Part shown: positions 15,440 through 22,627 of the stretch, piece by piece
Position numbering within the stretch: position 1 is the stretch's first letter
Layout: every line of letters starts with the position of its first letter
Source: JBCBGF01 sp039820585
GTDB taxonomy: Bacteria; Pseudomonadota; Alphaproteobacteria; Rhodobacterales; Rhodobacteraceae
Length of the DNA: 30,226 nt
Assembly: GCA_039820585.1 (NCBI GenBank)
Contig: JBCBPV010000040.1
Coordinates: forward strand, 1 to 30,226
Direction of reading: 5' to 3'
Translations under genes and position numbers: made by a program
The notes under the pieces: model-generated
What the model was told of the DNA's origin: nothing
Database searches by the model: none
Seen by the model: the letters and a program-made list of their open reading frames with translations, nothing else

Positions 15440-15468
15440 GTGACAGCCGCGCGGCAATCGCGTATCCA
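15440..15468 (+). promoter_or_regulatory. Candidate promoter region of the oxidase subunit IV gene
   Basis: GTGACA (15440-15445) and TATCCA (15463-15468) are 17 bp apart, with a start predicted about 23 nt before the ATG at 15498. Two inverted repeats overlap it: the palindrome GCCGCGCGGC (15446-15455) in the spacer and CGCGT/ACGCG (15460-15464, 15469-15473) around the -10 box. These could bind a regulator. The call rests on sequence match only. Confidence 0.35.
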
Positions 15469-15497
15469 CGCGTCAAACGCTATTGATGAGGAACCCC

Positions 15498-15632
15498 ATG
15501 GCGGAACATCAGCACGGTTCGATGGACATCAAAGAACAGGAAAAGACGTTCGACGGGTTTGTGCGCTGGTCCGTCCGCGTTGCCGCGTTCTCAATCGGGA
15601 TCATCATCTTCCTGGCGGTTTTCAACAGCTAG
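15498..15632 (+). CDS. ctaH: aa3-type cytochrome c oxidase subunit IV
   Basis: A 44-residue single-pass membrane protein matching the small subunit IV of the alphaproteobacterial aa3 cytochrome c oxidase (ctaH in Paracoccus). The N-terminal half is hydrophilic (AEHQHGSMDIKEQEKTFDGF), followed by RWSVRVAAF and one hydrophobic helix (SIGIIIFLAVF). Length and layout fit the family exactly. A good ribosome site (TGAGGA) precedes the ATG. In Paracoccus the subunit binds alongside subunits I and III and is not essential for activity. The main oxidase genes are not in this window, which is usual for this gene. Its stop TAG shares the sequence CTAG (15629-15632) with the stop of the convergent azlD. 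Confidence 0.88.
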   Translation: MAEHQHGSMDIKEQEKTFDGFVRWSVRVAAFSIGIIIFLAVFNS

Positions 15633-15961
15633 GCGCCCAACACGGCCCCCAGACCGTAAAACGCCACCGCGCCCGCGATAATCGCCCCAAGCGCGTTTTT
15701 CGACCAGACCCCCACACCAAGCGTCACCGCCGCCGCGATCAGCCGCGCCGGGTCCGCCCCGCCATCCGGCCCGGTTGGCGCGAAAACCAGCGGTGCCACC
15801 AGCCCCGGCAACACCGCGACCGGCGTATAGCGCAACAGCCGCAGTGCCCAATCCGGGAAGGGGCGATCCCCCGACAGGCCCAGGAATGAAAACCGCAGGG
15901 CAAACGTGCCTACCCCAATCGCCCCGATCAGCACCCATACCTCAAGCGCGCTGAACGTCAT
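15629..15961 (-). CDS. azlD: AzlD family branched-chain amino acid export subunit
   Basis: A 110-residue small membrane protein of the AzlD family, partner of AzlC in branched-chain amino acid export. It has about four hydrophobic helices, starting with EVWVLIGAIGVGTFALRFSF and including YTPVAVLPGLVAPLV, the family's conserved segment. A much longer ORF begins at 16225, but its first 88 codons are an azlC shadow. The ATG at 15961 makes a 4-bp ATGA overlap with the azlC stop and gives the family length. Its stop overlaps the convergent oxidase gene's stop. Confidence 0.93.
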   Translation of the reverse strand: MTFSALEVWVLIGAIGVGTFALRFSFLGLSGDRPFPDWALRLLRYTPVAVLPGLVAPLVFAPTGPDGGADPARLIAAAVTLGVGVWSKNALGAIIAGAVAFYGLGAVLGA

Positions 15962-16668
15962 GGCGCCCGCCGCCCCATCAGCGTTTCGATCAGCGCGCCG
16001 GTACACATCGCCGCCAGCGCCGCAATCAACAGCCCTGCGTTCATCGGCACCCAGAGCAGCGCCAGTGACAGCACCACCGACACCAGCGCGGCGGCCATAT
16101 GCGCCAACGTCTTCAGCATCGGGGCGACAATAGCGAGAAACGCAATCGGCACCGCGAAATCGAGCGACAGGCCAGGCGGGATCTGATTGCCCAGAACCGC
16201 GCCCACCACCGTCATGCTCAACCACACCGGCAATACAGGTGTCGCCGTCCCAAAGAAATACGCCATCCGCGCGGGCAAGCTCAGCTCTGGCTCGTCCTCA
16301 TAGCGCGCGATGCTGAGCGCATAGGTCTGGTCGACATTGAGATAAGCAATCACCGCCCGCTGCCAGAGCGGCGCACCGCGCAGATAGGGCGCGAGTGACG
16401 CGGAATACATCGCCATGCGCAGGTTCACGGCCAGGGCGGTCGCGATGATGATTGCCAAAGGTGCCGCGTCGATCATCAACTGCAACGCCGCGATCTGCGA
16501 CGCACCGGCAATCACCAGCGCAGAAAACCCGAAGGTTTCCAAAAGGCTCAGCCCCGCCTCGGCCGCGACCACGCCGAACACGGCGGCAAAGGGCGCGATC
16601 ACCAGCACGAAGGGCGCTGCGTCGCGCAAGCCCTGCCAATAGGCGGATTCGGGTGTGGTGGAAGACAT
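15958..16668 (-). CDS. azlC: AzlC family branched-chain amino acid transporter
   Basis: The larger subunit of the AzlCD exporter, 236 residues with several hydrophobic helices. Family features are WQGLRDAAPFVLVIAPFAAV at the N-terminus, FSALVIAGASQIAALQLM, and the NLRMAMYSASLAPYL motif. In Bacillus, AzlCD exports branched-chain amino acids and analogues; the actual substrate here is unproven. The ATG at 16668 starts the typical AzlC N-terminus. It is divergent from fdhD with only 58 bp between them. No Lrp/AsnC-type regulator gene lies alongside, although such regulators often neighbour azlCD elsewhere. Confidence 0.94.
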   Translation of the reverse strand: MSSTTPESAYWQGLRDAAPFVLVIAPFAAVFGVVAAEAGLSLLETFGFSALVIAGASQIAALQLMIDAAPLAIIIATALAVNLRMAMYSASLAPYLRGAPLWQRAVIAYLNVDQTYALSIARYEDEPELSLPARMAYFFGTATPVLPVWLSMTVVGAVLGNQIPPGLSLDFAVPIAFLAIVAPMLKTLAHMAAALVSVVLSLALLWVPMNAGLLIAALAAMCTGALIETLMGRRAP

Positions 16669-16697
16669 CGCTGCATCCTAAACTGGCGCCTGATCCG

Positions 16698-16726
16698 CCC
16701 TTATCGCAGCTGGCAACCGGGTTCAA
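16698..16726 (-). promoter_or_regulatory. Candidate azlCD promoter in the azlC-fdhD gap
   Basis: Minus-strand TTGAAC (16721-16726) and TAAGGG (16698-16703) are 17 bp apart in the 58-bp divergent gap. The -35 box touches the fdhD ATG at 16727. The -10 match is poor. With so little room, transcription of the two divergent operons probably interferes. No plus-strand promoter for fdhD stands out. Confidence 0.3.
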
Positions 16727-17611
16727 ATGGCTACCGTGAAAGACACCGATGGCTACCTCATCGCCCCCGACCCGGCCCACCCACGGCTAAGCCGGAGGGT
16801 AGCGGGCATCGACGAATCCGGCGCGGCCACCGACATCGCCGTGGTGGAAGAGCGGCCTTTGACGATCTTCCTAAACAGTCAGGAGATCGTCACGGCCATG
16901 ACCATCGGCGATTACCCCGAATACCTGGCCGTTGGGTTCCTGAAAAACCAGGGCATGCTGCGCCCCGGCGAAGCAGTGGAACGTGTGGATTACGACGAAG
17001 ACCTGGACACCGTCGTCGTGCGCACCGATGGGCCGACGGTGCACGAGGAAAAGCTCGCTCGCAAAACCCGCACCAGCGGCTGCGCGGTCGGCACTGTCTT
17101 CGGCGACATGATGGAGGGGCTTGAAGACCTGGCGCTGCCCGGCTCAGAGGTGCGCACATCCTGGCTGTACGCCCTGTCCGCCTGTATCAACCGCACCCCC
17201 AGCCTGTATCTCAGCGCGGGCGCGATCCACGGCACGGTCCTGTGCAACCGCGACCGGCCGCTATGCTACATGGAAGATGTTGGCCGCCACAATGCGGTGG
17301 ACAAGATTGCCGGCTGGATGATGGCCGAAGGGGTCAGCGCAGAGGACAAGATCCTTTACACCACCGGTCGCCTGACCTCGGAAATGGTGATCAAGACCGC
17401 GCTGATGGGCATTCCGGTCCTCGCCTCCCGCTCAGGCTTCACGGCCTGGGGGGTCGAGATTGCGCGGCAGGTAAACCTGACGCTGATCGGGCGCCTGAAG
17501 GGCAAGCGCTTTGTCTGCCTCGCGGGGGACGAGCGACTGGTGCGGGATGCGGATTTGGGGCAGGTGGCGGATGAGGCGCCGACGCATCGGCGGAAGGGGG
17601 CGCGGTCGTGA
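16727..17611 (+). CDS. fdhD: Formate dehydrogenase accessory sulfurtransferase FdhD
   Basis: Passes sulfur from a cysteine desulfurase to the molybdenum cofactor of formate dehydrogenase, which the enzyme needs for activity. The 294-residue protein shows ERPLTIFLNSQEIVTAMTIG, DYPEYLAVGFL, RTSGCAVGTVFG (116-127) and CYMEDVGRHNAVDKIAGW, all typical of FdhD. E. coli FdhD has a Cys-x2-Cys pair (Cys121/Cys124); here only the first is kept (Cys119), with Gly122 in place of the second. The stop overlaps the GTG of mobA, beginning a coupled Moco operon. No formate dehydrogenase subunit gene is present in the window. Confidence 0.95.
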   Translation: MATVKDTDGYLIAPDPAHPRLSRRVAGIDESGAATDIAVVEERPLTIFLNSQEIVTAMTIGDYPEYLAVGFLKNQGMLRPGEAVERVDYDEDLDTVVVRTDGPTVHEEKLARKTRTSGCAVGTVFGDMMEGLEDLALPGSEVRTSWLYALSACINRTPSLYLSAGAIHGTVLCNRDRPLCYMEDVGRHNAVDKIAGWMMAEGVSAEDKILYTTGRLTSEMVIKTALMGIPVLASRSGFTAWGVEIARQVNLTLIGRLKGKRFVCLAGDERLVRDADLGQVADEAPTHRRKGARS

Positions 17612-18222
17612 TCCCCGGCGTGATCCTCGCTGGTGGCCTCGCCCGACGCATGGGTGGGGGCGACAAGGGGCTGTTGGAGCTTGGCGGCAAACCCATCCTC
17701 GCCCATGTAATCGATCGCCTCACACCGCAAGCGCACCCGATTGCCCTCAACGCAAATGGCGATCCGGCGCGGTTCGCGGGGTTTGGCCTGCCCGTTCTGC
17801 CCGATGGCGTCGGAGACTACCCCGGCCCACTGGCTGGCGTTCTTGCAGGGCTCGACTGGGCGGCGGAGATCGGGGCAAAGCACATTGTCACCGTCGCCGC
17901 CGACACGCCCTTCTTCCCGGATGCGCTGACCGCAACGCTGCAAGCAGCGGCCGCGCGTGACGGGCGGCCCATCGCGCTCGCCGCTACCCCGGACCCGGAA
18001 CGCGGCATCGCCCGGCACCCGACCTTTGGCCTCTGGCCGCTGGCCCTGCGTCAAGACTTGCGTGACGCGTTGAAAAACGGCACCCGCAAGGTCGTCGCCT
18101 GGACCGACCGGCACGGGGCGGCAACCGCCCTGTTCGAGGCGGGGCCCATTGACCCCTTCTTCAACGTCAACACACCCGAAGACCTGCACACCGCGCGCAC
18201 CCATCTGGCCGCCGCACCATGA
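17608..18222 (+). CDS. mobA: Molybdenum cofactor guanylyltransferase MobA
   Basis: Adds GMP to Mo-molybdopterin to make the guanine dinucleotide cofactor used by DMSO-reductase-family enzymes, including formate dehydrogenases. The 204-residue product has the nucleotidyltransferase start VILAGGLARRMGGGDKGLLE (4-23), the VLPDGVGDYPGPLAGVLAGL segment, AADTPFFP (metal/nucleotide Asp) and FFNVNTPEDL near the C-terminus. It starts with GTG at 17608, which overlaps the fdhD stop (GTGA), and it overlaps mobB by 4 bp (ATGA). Both junctions imply translational coupling. Confidence 0.95.
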   Translation: MIPGVILAGGLARRMGGGDKGLLELGGKPILAHVIDRLTPQAHPIALNANGDPARFAGFGLPVLPDGVGDYPGPLAGVLAGLDWAAEIGAKHIVTVAADTPFFPDALTATLQAAAARDGRPIALAATPDPERGIARHPTFGLWPLALRQDLRDALKNGTRKVVAWTDRHGAATALFEAGPIDPFFNVNTPEDLHTARTHLAAAP

Positions 18223-18713
18223 ACATCTGGGGCGTCGTCGGCTGGAAAAACGCTGGGAAAACCGGGTTGATGGAGCGGTTGGTGACCGAGTTCACATCCC
18301 GCGGCCTCACCGTGTCAACCATCAAGCACGCCCACCACGCGTTCGACGTGGACCAACCGGGTAAGGACAGTTACCGCCACCGCACGGCCGGCGCGCAAGA
18401 GGTGATGCTCTCTTCAGGCGCACGCTGGGCGCTGATGCATGAACTGCGCGGCGCAGACGAACCGGGGCTTGAGGCGCTGCTGGCGCGCCTGTCGCCCGTG
18501 GATCTGGTGCTGGTCGAAGGCTTCAAAGGCGATGCGCACCCGAAGGTCGAGGCGCATCGCCGGGCGACCGGCCACCCCCTGATTGCCCCGACCGACCCGA
18601 CCATTCGCGCCATCTGCAGCGACACGGCGCTCAAGGGGACCGACCTGCCGCATTTCGACCTGAACGACACGCGCGGCATCGCCGATTTCATCGCCGAGGA
18701 GCTGGGCCTGTGA
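18219..18713 (+). CDS. mobB: Molybdopterin-guanine dinucleotide biosynthesis adaptor MobB
   Basis: A P-loop GTPase-like partner of MobA, not essential in E. coli but stimulating cofactor synthesis. The 164-residue protein has Walker A GWKNAGKT (about 6-13), STIKHAHHAFDVDQPGKDSY, and DLVLVEGFKGDAHPKVEAHR, which contains the conserved VEGFK motif. The ATG at 18219 overlaps the mobA stop. Its own stop overlaps the GTG start of the MoeA fusion, so mobA, mobB and moeA are read as one coupled unit. Confidence 0.95.
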   Translation: MNIWGVVGWKNAGKTGLMERLVTEFTSRGLTVSTIKHAHHAFDVDQPGKDSYRHRTAGAQEVMLSSGARWALMHELRGADEPGLEALLARLSPVDLVLVEGFKGDAHPKVEAHRRATGHPLIAPTDPTIRAICSDTALKGTDLPHFDLNDTRGIADFIAEELGL

Positions 18714-20842
18714 CGCCGTTCGACCGCGTGATGGTGGTGGATTGGTCCGCACGATCCGCGCCCTCGCCCAAAACGCCCGCCGCCGACGCGATCTGGATCG
18801 CCTGCGCCAATGCGGGCGGCCTGACCACCACCTATGCGCGCACGAGGGCCGAGGCGATGGGCGTGATCGAGACAATCCTGCAAGACGCGCTCGCCCGGGG
18901 GGAGCGTGTCCTTGCAGGTTTTGACTTCCCGTTTGGCTACCCCGCCGGGTTCGCCAAGGCGTTGACCGGCAGACCGGCGGCCCCGGCGGTATGGGACTGG
19001 CTCGCTGACCACATCGAAGACGGTGCAGACAACGCCAACAACCGCTTCGACGTCGCAAAGGCCATGAACCGCGCGTTTCCCGGCGTTGGGCCGTTCTGGG
19101 GATGCCCAACGGCTGTCGCCGATGACGACCTGCCCCACCGCGGCACACTGCGTACCGGGCATGGCATGACCGAGCGGCGGCTGGTCGAGGCGCAGGTGCC
19201 CCGCGCCCAACCGGTCTGGAAGCTTTACACCACGGGTTCGGTCGGATCGCAGGCGCTTTTGGGCCTGCCGCGCATACATTTGCTTTTGAAGCGGTTCGGG
19301 GCGGACATCGCGGTCTGGCCCTTTGAGGACCCGACCACCCCCCTCGTGCTGGCCGAGATCTATCCATCGCTTCTGGACGACGCGACCCGGGCGATGACGA
19401 CAGCTATGTCAGAGATGACGAAAGACGAAGCGCAAGTGCGCACGCTGGCCCGGGCCTTGAAGCGGCTTTCACCGGAAGACCTGCAGGCCGGTCTGACCGC
19501 CCCGCCGCTTGAGGCGAGGGCCGAAGAGGGTTGGATCCTTGGCGTCGGGATCGAGGACGCCTTGCGCGCCGCCGCCCTGCCCGACATCGCACCGCCGCGC
19601 CTGAAGAACGACTGCTTTGCCCTGCCCCCCGGTGTCGACTGGGTGCCGGTGCCCCAGGCCCTCGATACCCTGCGCAGCGGGATGTCACCCGTCACGACCC
19701 TGGAAACCTTGCCCCTGCGCGAAGCTGCCAATCGTCTCCTGGCCGCAGATGTCAAAGCGGCCCGCGCCCACCCCCCGCGCGCCAACGCGGCTGTGGATGG
19801 CTATGGCTTCGCCCATGCCGCACTTGGCACGCCGCCCCACATCTTGCCCCTCACCCCCGGTGCGGCGGCGGCCGGGCGGGATGCGGGGCCGGTACAAGCG
19901 GGCCATGCGATACGCATCCTCACGGGGGCTGCGCTGCCGCCGGGCGTCGACACCGTGGTGCTGGAAGAGGACACGACCACGCGGGATGGGCACATCGCCT
20001 TCGACGGCCCCGTCCGCGCCGGGGCCAATGCCCGGCAGGCAGGCGAGGATCTGGTGGCAGGCGCCCCGGCGCTCAACACTGGACGCCGCCTGACCCCTGC
20101 GGACCTGGGCCTCTTGACCGCAACCGGCATCACTGATGTGCCCGTCTTCCGACCCCTCACTGTCGCGGTCCTGTCCACGGGGGATGAGCTGGCCGACCCC
20201 GGCGCGCAGGCCACCGAGACCACCGTTTTCGATGCCAACCGCCCGATGCTGACCCAACTCCTGCGCGGCTGGCACCACCGGCCCCACGATTGTGGCATCG
20301 TCCCCGATGATCGGGACGCGGTGCGCCGCACGCTGGATGCCGCCGCACCGAAGGCCGATGCGATCCTGACCTCTGGCGGGGCAAGCGCTGGCGATGAAGA
20401 CCATATCTCAGCGCTGATGACGGCCGAGGGAACGGTGGCCACCTGGCGCGTGGCGATGAAGCCCGGCCGTCCCTTGATATTGGGCCTTTGGCAGGGCGTT
20501 CCGGTCTTTGGGCTGCCCGGCAACCCGGTCGCGGCCTTTGTCTGCGCCGTGGTCTTCGCGCGCCCGGCGTTGAACGTGCTGGCGGGCGGTGCGTGGCTGG
20601 CGCCGCAAGGCTTCACGGTGCCCGCCGCCTTCAGCAAGCGCAAGAAAGCCGGGCGACATGAATATCTGCGTGCGCGCCTCACCCCGGATGGCGCGGCAGA
20701 GGTGTTCAAATCCGAAGGCTCTGGCCGGATTACGGGGATCAGCTGGGCGGATGGGCTGGTGGAGCTGGACGCCGCCGCCCGTGACATCGCACCAGGCGAT
20801 CCCGTGCGCTATATTCCGCTGACATCCCTGGGAATCTGCTGA
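18710..20842 (+). CDS. moeA: Fusion of a DUF429/RNase H-like domain with molybdopterin molybdotransferase MoeA
   Basis: A 710-residue two-domain protein. Residues about 325-710 are a complete MoeA, which inserts molybdate into adenylated molybdopterin: AAVDGYGFAHA (360-370), LTGAALPPGVDTVVLEED, ILTSGGASAGDEDHI (about 552-566), MKPGRPLILGLW and GLPGNPVAAFV (about 601-611). Residues 1 to about 310 are an extra domain resembling DUF429, a predicted nuclease-like RNase H fold: VVDWSA with Asp11, AGFDFPFGYPAGF with Asp72, AEIYPSLL with Glu216, and MTKDEAQVRTLARAL around Asp239. Its role in Moco synthesis is unknown. The frame is open throughout with no sign of a frameshift. It starts with GTG at 18710, overlapping the mobB stop. 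It is the last gene of the operon. Confidence 0.92.
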   Translation: MTPFDRVMVVDWSARSAPSPKTPAADAIWIACANAGGLTTTYARTRAEAMGVIETILQDALARGERVLAGFDFPFGYPAGFAKALTGRPAAPAVWDWLADHIEDGADNANNRFDVAKAMNRAFPGVGPFWGCPTAVADDDLPHRGTLRTGHGMTERRLVEAQVPRAQPVWKLYTTGSVGSQALLGLPRIHLLLKRFGADIAVWPFEDPTTPLVLAEIYPSLLDDATRAMTTAMSEMTKDEAQVRTLARALKRLSPEDLQAGLTAPPLEARAEEGWILGVGIEDALRAAALPDIAPPRLKNDCFALPPGVDWVPVPQALDTLRSGMSPVTTLETLPLREAANRLLAADVKAARAHPPRANAAVDGYGFAHAALGTPPHILPLTPGAAAAGRDAGPVQAGHAIRILTGAALPPGVDTVVLEEDTTTRDGHIAFDGPVRAGANARQAGEDLVAGAPALNTGRRLTPADLGLLTATGITDVPVFRPLTVAVLSTGDELADPGAQATETTVFDANRPMLTQLLRGWHHRPHDCGIVPDDRDAVRRTLDAAAPKADAILTSGGASAGDEDHISALMTAEGTVATWRVAMKPGRPLILGLWQGVPVFGLPGNPVAAFVCAVVFARPALNVLAGGAWLAPQGFTVPAAFSKRKKAGRHEYLRARLTPDGAAEVFKSEGSGRITGISWADGLVELDAAARDIAPGDPVRYIPLTSLGIC

Positions 20843-20865
20843 AGCCCGGGGACAATGGAAATCGA

Positions 20866-20885
20866 AAATTGCCAATTGGCAATTT
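20866..20885. repeat. Perfect 20-bp palindrome downstream of the MoeA fusion
   Basis: The bases AAATTGCCAATTGGCAATTT form a perfect palindrome with no loop, 23 bp after the moeA stop in an AT-rich gap. No T-run follows on either strand, so it is not a standard terminator. It could be a dimeric regulator site or a cruciform/decay hairpin at the 3' end of the Moco transcript. The target protein is unknown. Confidence 0.6.
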
Positions 20886-20901
20886 CCACCAAGCATCTGT
20901 T

Positions 20902-20934
20902 AAAAAACGGAAAAAGATTTTTTTCAGGTTTCCG
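20902..20934 (-). terminator. Intrinsic terminator for the greA and 338-residue-gene transcript
   Basis: On the minus strand CGGAAA (20929-20934) pairs with TTTCCG (20908-20913), with extra A:T pairs inside, and is followed directly by six T (20902-20907). This is the stem-plus-U-tract layout of a rho-independent terminator, about 100 bp after the stop of the gene at 21034-22050. The stem is AT-rich and so of moderate strength. Outside this, the 191-bp gap 20843-21033 holds the palindrome at 20866 and a direct repeat of GTTTCCGC at 20928 and 20942, but no gene. Confidence 0.5.
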
Positions 20935-21033
20935 CTAGAGCGTTTCCGCCAGTGTCGGCCTCGCCTTTTTTGCCTCTGGCCTGCGGCTTCAACGCAACTG
21001 ACGATGCTTGTTTCCAACCGAGCGCACCGCGCC

Positions 21034-22050
21034 CTAGTCAAACGTTCCTGCAACCCGGCCCAGCAGCATGAAACACCGCGCTGTCCGGGTTTCGGCCAGT
21101 GCCGCGATTTCAGCGTCCGAGGCGTGTTCGGCGAACTGCGAAAAGATCTGGTCGAACTTGCGCAGGAAATGATGGGCCGTGTCGCGGAAGATGTGATCCT
21201 GCCGCATCCGCGCCGCCGTCAGCGCGATGCCCGACCGGTCGCGAATACCGCCCAGCGCCGCAATCGCCCGGCCCCGTTCGCCTTCGGCAAACTTGCGCCA
21301 CACCTCGGGCCGCGCGCGATCGGGCGTCAGGTCATCCATGTAGATGCCGTCCTGGCTTAGCAGCGTCAGGATATCCTGCGCAGCCTGCACCAGTTGCGAC
21401 GCGCGGTGATCGCGCATCGCGCGCTTCAGCGAGCGAAACCCGGCGACATCGTCCGTGGTTTTGGGGAAGTTCAAGGCGCTGATGAAATCCTCGACGGACA
21501 AGGGGCGCGTATCAGGCGCATCGCTGACCAGCCCCAGATCGGCCTGAATACTCGCGGCCGGTTGGGGCATCGACGCAGGTTCGGCCTGGGGCGTGCCTGC
21601 ATCACGATCCCGGCTGGAGGCGAAAGTGGCCAAAACCGCATCGGTTTCGCGCTGCGCGGCCACCAGTTCATCCAGCTTCTTCTCAAGCGAGGATTTGATC
21701 GACATGCCAGACATCTGCTGTTGCGCGACCGAGGCCTGGCGCATCGCATCCATCGCGGCCTGCAGCCGGGCGGCTTCGTCCTTCACGATCCGCGCACTGG
21801 TCGCCGCCATCGCCGCGATCCAGATCAGCGCGATGGGCATCACCACCGCAAGCACGATCAAAAGCCCGCGGACCGGATCGGGCTCTGGCGGGCCCGCGTC
21901 ACCGATGAGGAAGAAAAAGATCACCGCCGCGAACAGCCACAGACCAGACAGGGCGAGCGCGATCATCTCGGCATTGCTCAGCGCGCCATTGCCCCGCCGG
22001 GCAAAGACGCCAAGATCCGCGGTCGGTCGTCTGCTACTGTTGTCGCTCAT
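21034..22050 (-). CDS. Two-helix membrane protein of unknown function downstream of greA
   Basis: A 338-residue protein I cannot place in a named family. The N-terminus is basic and polar, then two hydrophobic helices (about 29-50 and 63-84, in IALALSGLWLFAAVIFFFLI and LLIVLAVVMPIALIWIAAMA) make a hairpin anchor. A charged helical stretch rich in Ala/Gln/Met (about 85-140) looks like a short coiled coil, and a Pro/Ala-rich linker follows. The C-terminal 165 residues are helical and soluble, with LSVEDFISALNFP opening that domain. The ATG at 22050 lies 23 bp after greA on the same strand, so the two are probably co-transcribed, ending at the terminator at 20902-20934. The architecture suggests an inner-membrane protein with a large cytosolic domain. 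Function unknown. Confidence 0.85.
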   Translation of the reverse strand: MSDNSSRRPTADLGVFARRGNGALSNAEMIALALSGLWLFAAVIFFFLIGDAGPPEPDPVRGLLIVLAVVMPIALIWIAAMAATSARIVKDEAARLQAAMDAMRQASVAQQQMSGMSIKSSLEKKLDELVAAQRETDAVLATFASSRDRDAGTPQAEPASMPQPAASIQADLGLVSDAPDTRPLSVEDFISALNFPKTTDDVAGFRSLKRAMRDHRASQLVQAAQDILTLLSQDGIYMDDLTPDRARPEVWRKFAEGERGRAIAALGGIRDRSGIALTAARMRQDHIFRDTAHHFLRKFDQIFSQFAEHASDAEIAALAETRTARCFMLLGRVAGTFD

Positions 22051-22073
22051 GCCGAGCCCATCCCCCCGGGGCG

Positions 22074-22544
22074 TCAGCTATACGTGATGCTCAGAATTTC
22101 ATAGCTTTTTTCGCCGCCCGGCGTACGCACTTCAATACTGTCACCCTCTTCCTTACCGATGAGCGCGCGTGCAAGGGGCGATTTGATGTTCAAGAGGCCA
22201 CGCTCGATATCGGCCTCAGGCTCTCCCACGATCTGATAGGCCTTTTCCTCGTCGGTATCTTCGTCAACGATTCGCACCTTGGCCCCGAACTTTATCGTGC
22301 CCGACAGGGTGGACGGATCGATGACCTCGGCCAGTGACAGGATGCCTTCCAACTCTTTCACGCGCCCCTCGATGAAGCTCTGTTTTTCGCGGGCGGCGTG
22401 GTATTCGGCATTCTCGGACAGGTCGCCATGTTCGCGCGCCTCGGCAATCGCGCGGATCACAGCCGGGCGTTCCACCGATTTCAGCGTTTTTAATTCCTCG
22501 TTCAGCGCGGTGTGGCCCGCGCGGGTCAGCGGTATCTTTTCCAT
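22074..22544 (-). CDS. greA: Transcription elongation factor GreA
   Basis: Binds the secondary channel of RNA polymerase and stimulates cleavage of backtracked RNA to restart stalled elongation. The 156-residue protein has the GreA coiled-coil start (PLTRAGHTALNEELKTL), the tip acidic motif in EHGDLSENAEYHAA with the two catalytic acidic residues, and the C-terminal FKBP-like domain with SPLARALIGKEEGD. The ORF extends upstream to 22709, but only the ATG at 22544 gives the family N-terminus and length. A roughly 240-bp gap separates it from the divergent ETF-QO gene, and its 5' leader contains three hairpins, which suggests control of greA at the RNA level. Confidence 0.96.
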   Translation of the reverse strand: MEKIPLTRAGHTALNEELKTLKSVERPAVIRAIAEAREHGDLSENAEYHAAREKQSFIEGRVKELEGILSLAEVIDPSTLSGTIKFGAKVRIVDEDTDEEKAYQIVGEPEADIERGLLNIKSPLARALIGKEEGDSIEVRTPGGEKSYEILSITYS

Positions 22545-22567
22545 AGGTCCATCCGGTTCTGCGCGGG

Positions 22568-22627
22568 GGCCCTGCGCCGGGCCGTCCTGCGCGGTAAGAC
22601 CGCACCACCTGACCCAAAGGCAGGTGG
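22568..22627 (-). promoter_or_regulatory. Hairpin-rich 5' leader of greA
   Basis: Three perfect inverted repeats lie in a row upstream of greA: CCACCTG/CAGGTGG (22605-22611, 22621-22627; 9-nt loop), GCGGT/ACCGC (22591-22595, 22599-22603; 3-nt loop) and GGCCC/GGGCC (22568-22572, 22579-22583; 6-nt loop). All fall between a possible -35 TTGACT (minus strand, 22688-22693; no good -10 found) and the start codon. In E. coli the greA leader gives rise to the small RNA GraL and is self-regulated; a similar role here is inference. Confidence 0.5.

Noticed and set aside
14294..15469. 391-codon minus-strand frame over the hydrolase and DUF6173-like genes
   Set aside because: It covers two well-supported plus-strand genes and their 3-bp junction, has no motif and no ribosome site.
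16669..16726. Molybdenum-cofactor riboswitch before fdhD
   Set aside because: The 58-bp gap is far too short for a Moco aptamer and no matching stem pattern is seen.
18316..18336. Near-identical stretch (ACCATCAAGCACGCCCACC) in mobB and again near 27010 in ispE
   Set aside because: Both copies encode conserved-looking TIKHAH peptides in unrelated proteins; a chance codon match, not a mobile repeat.
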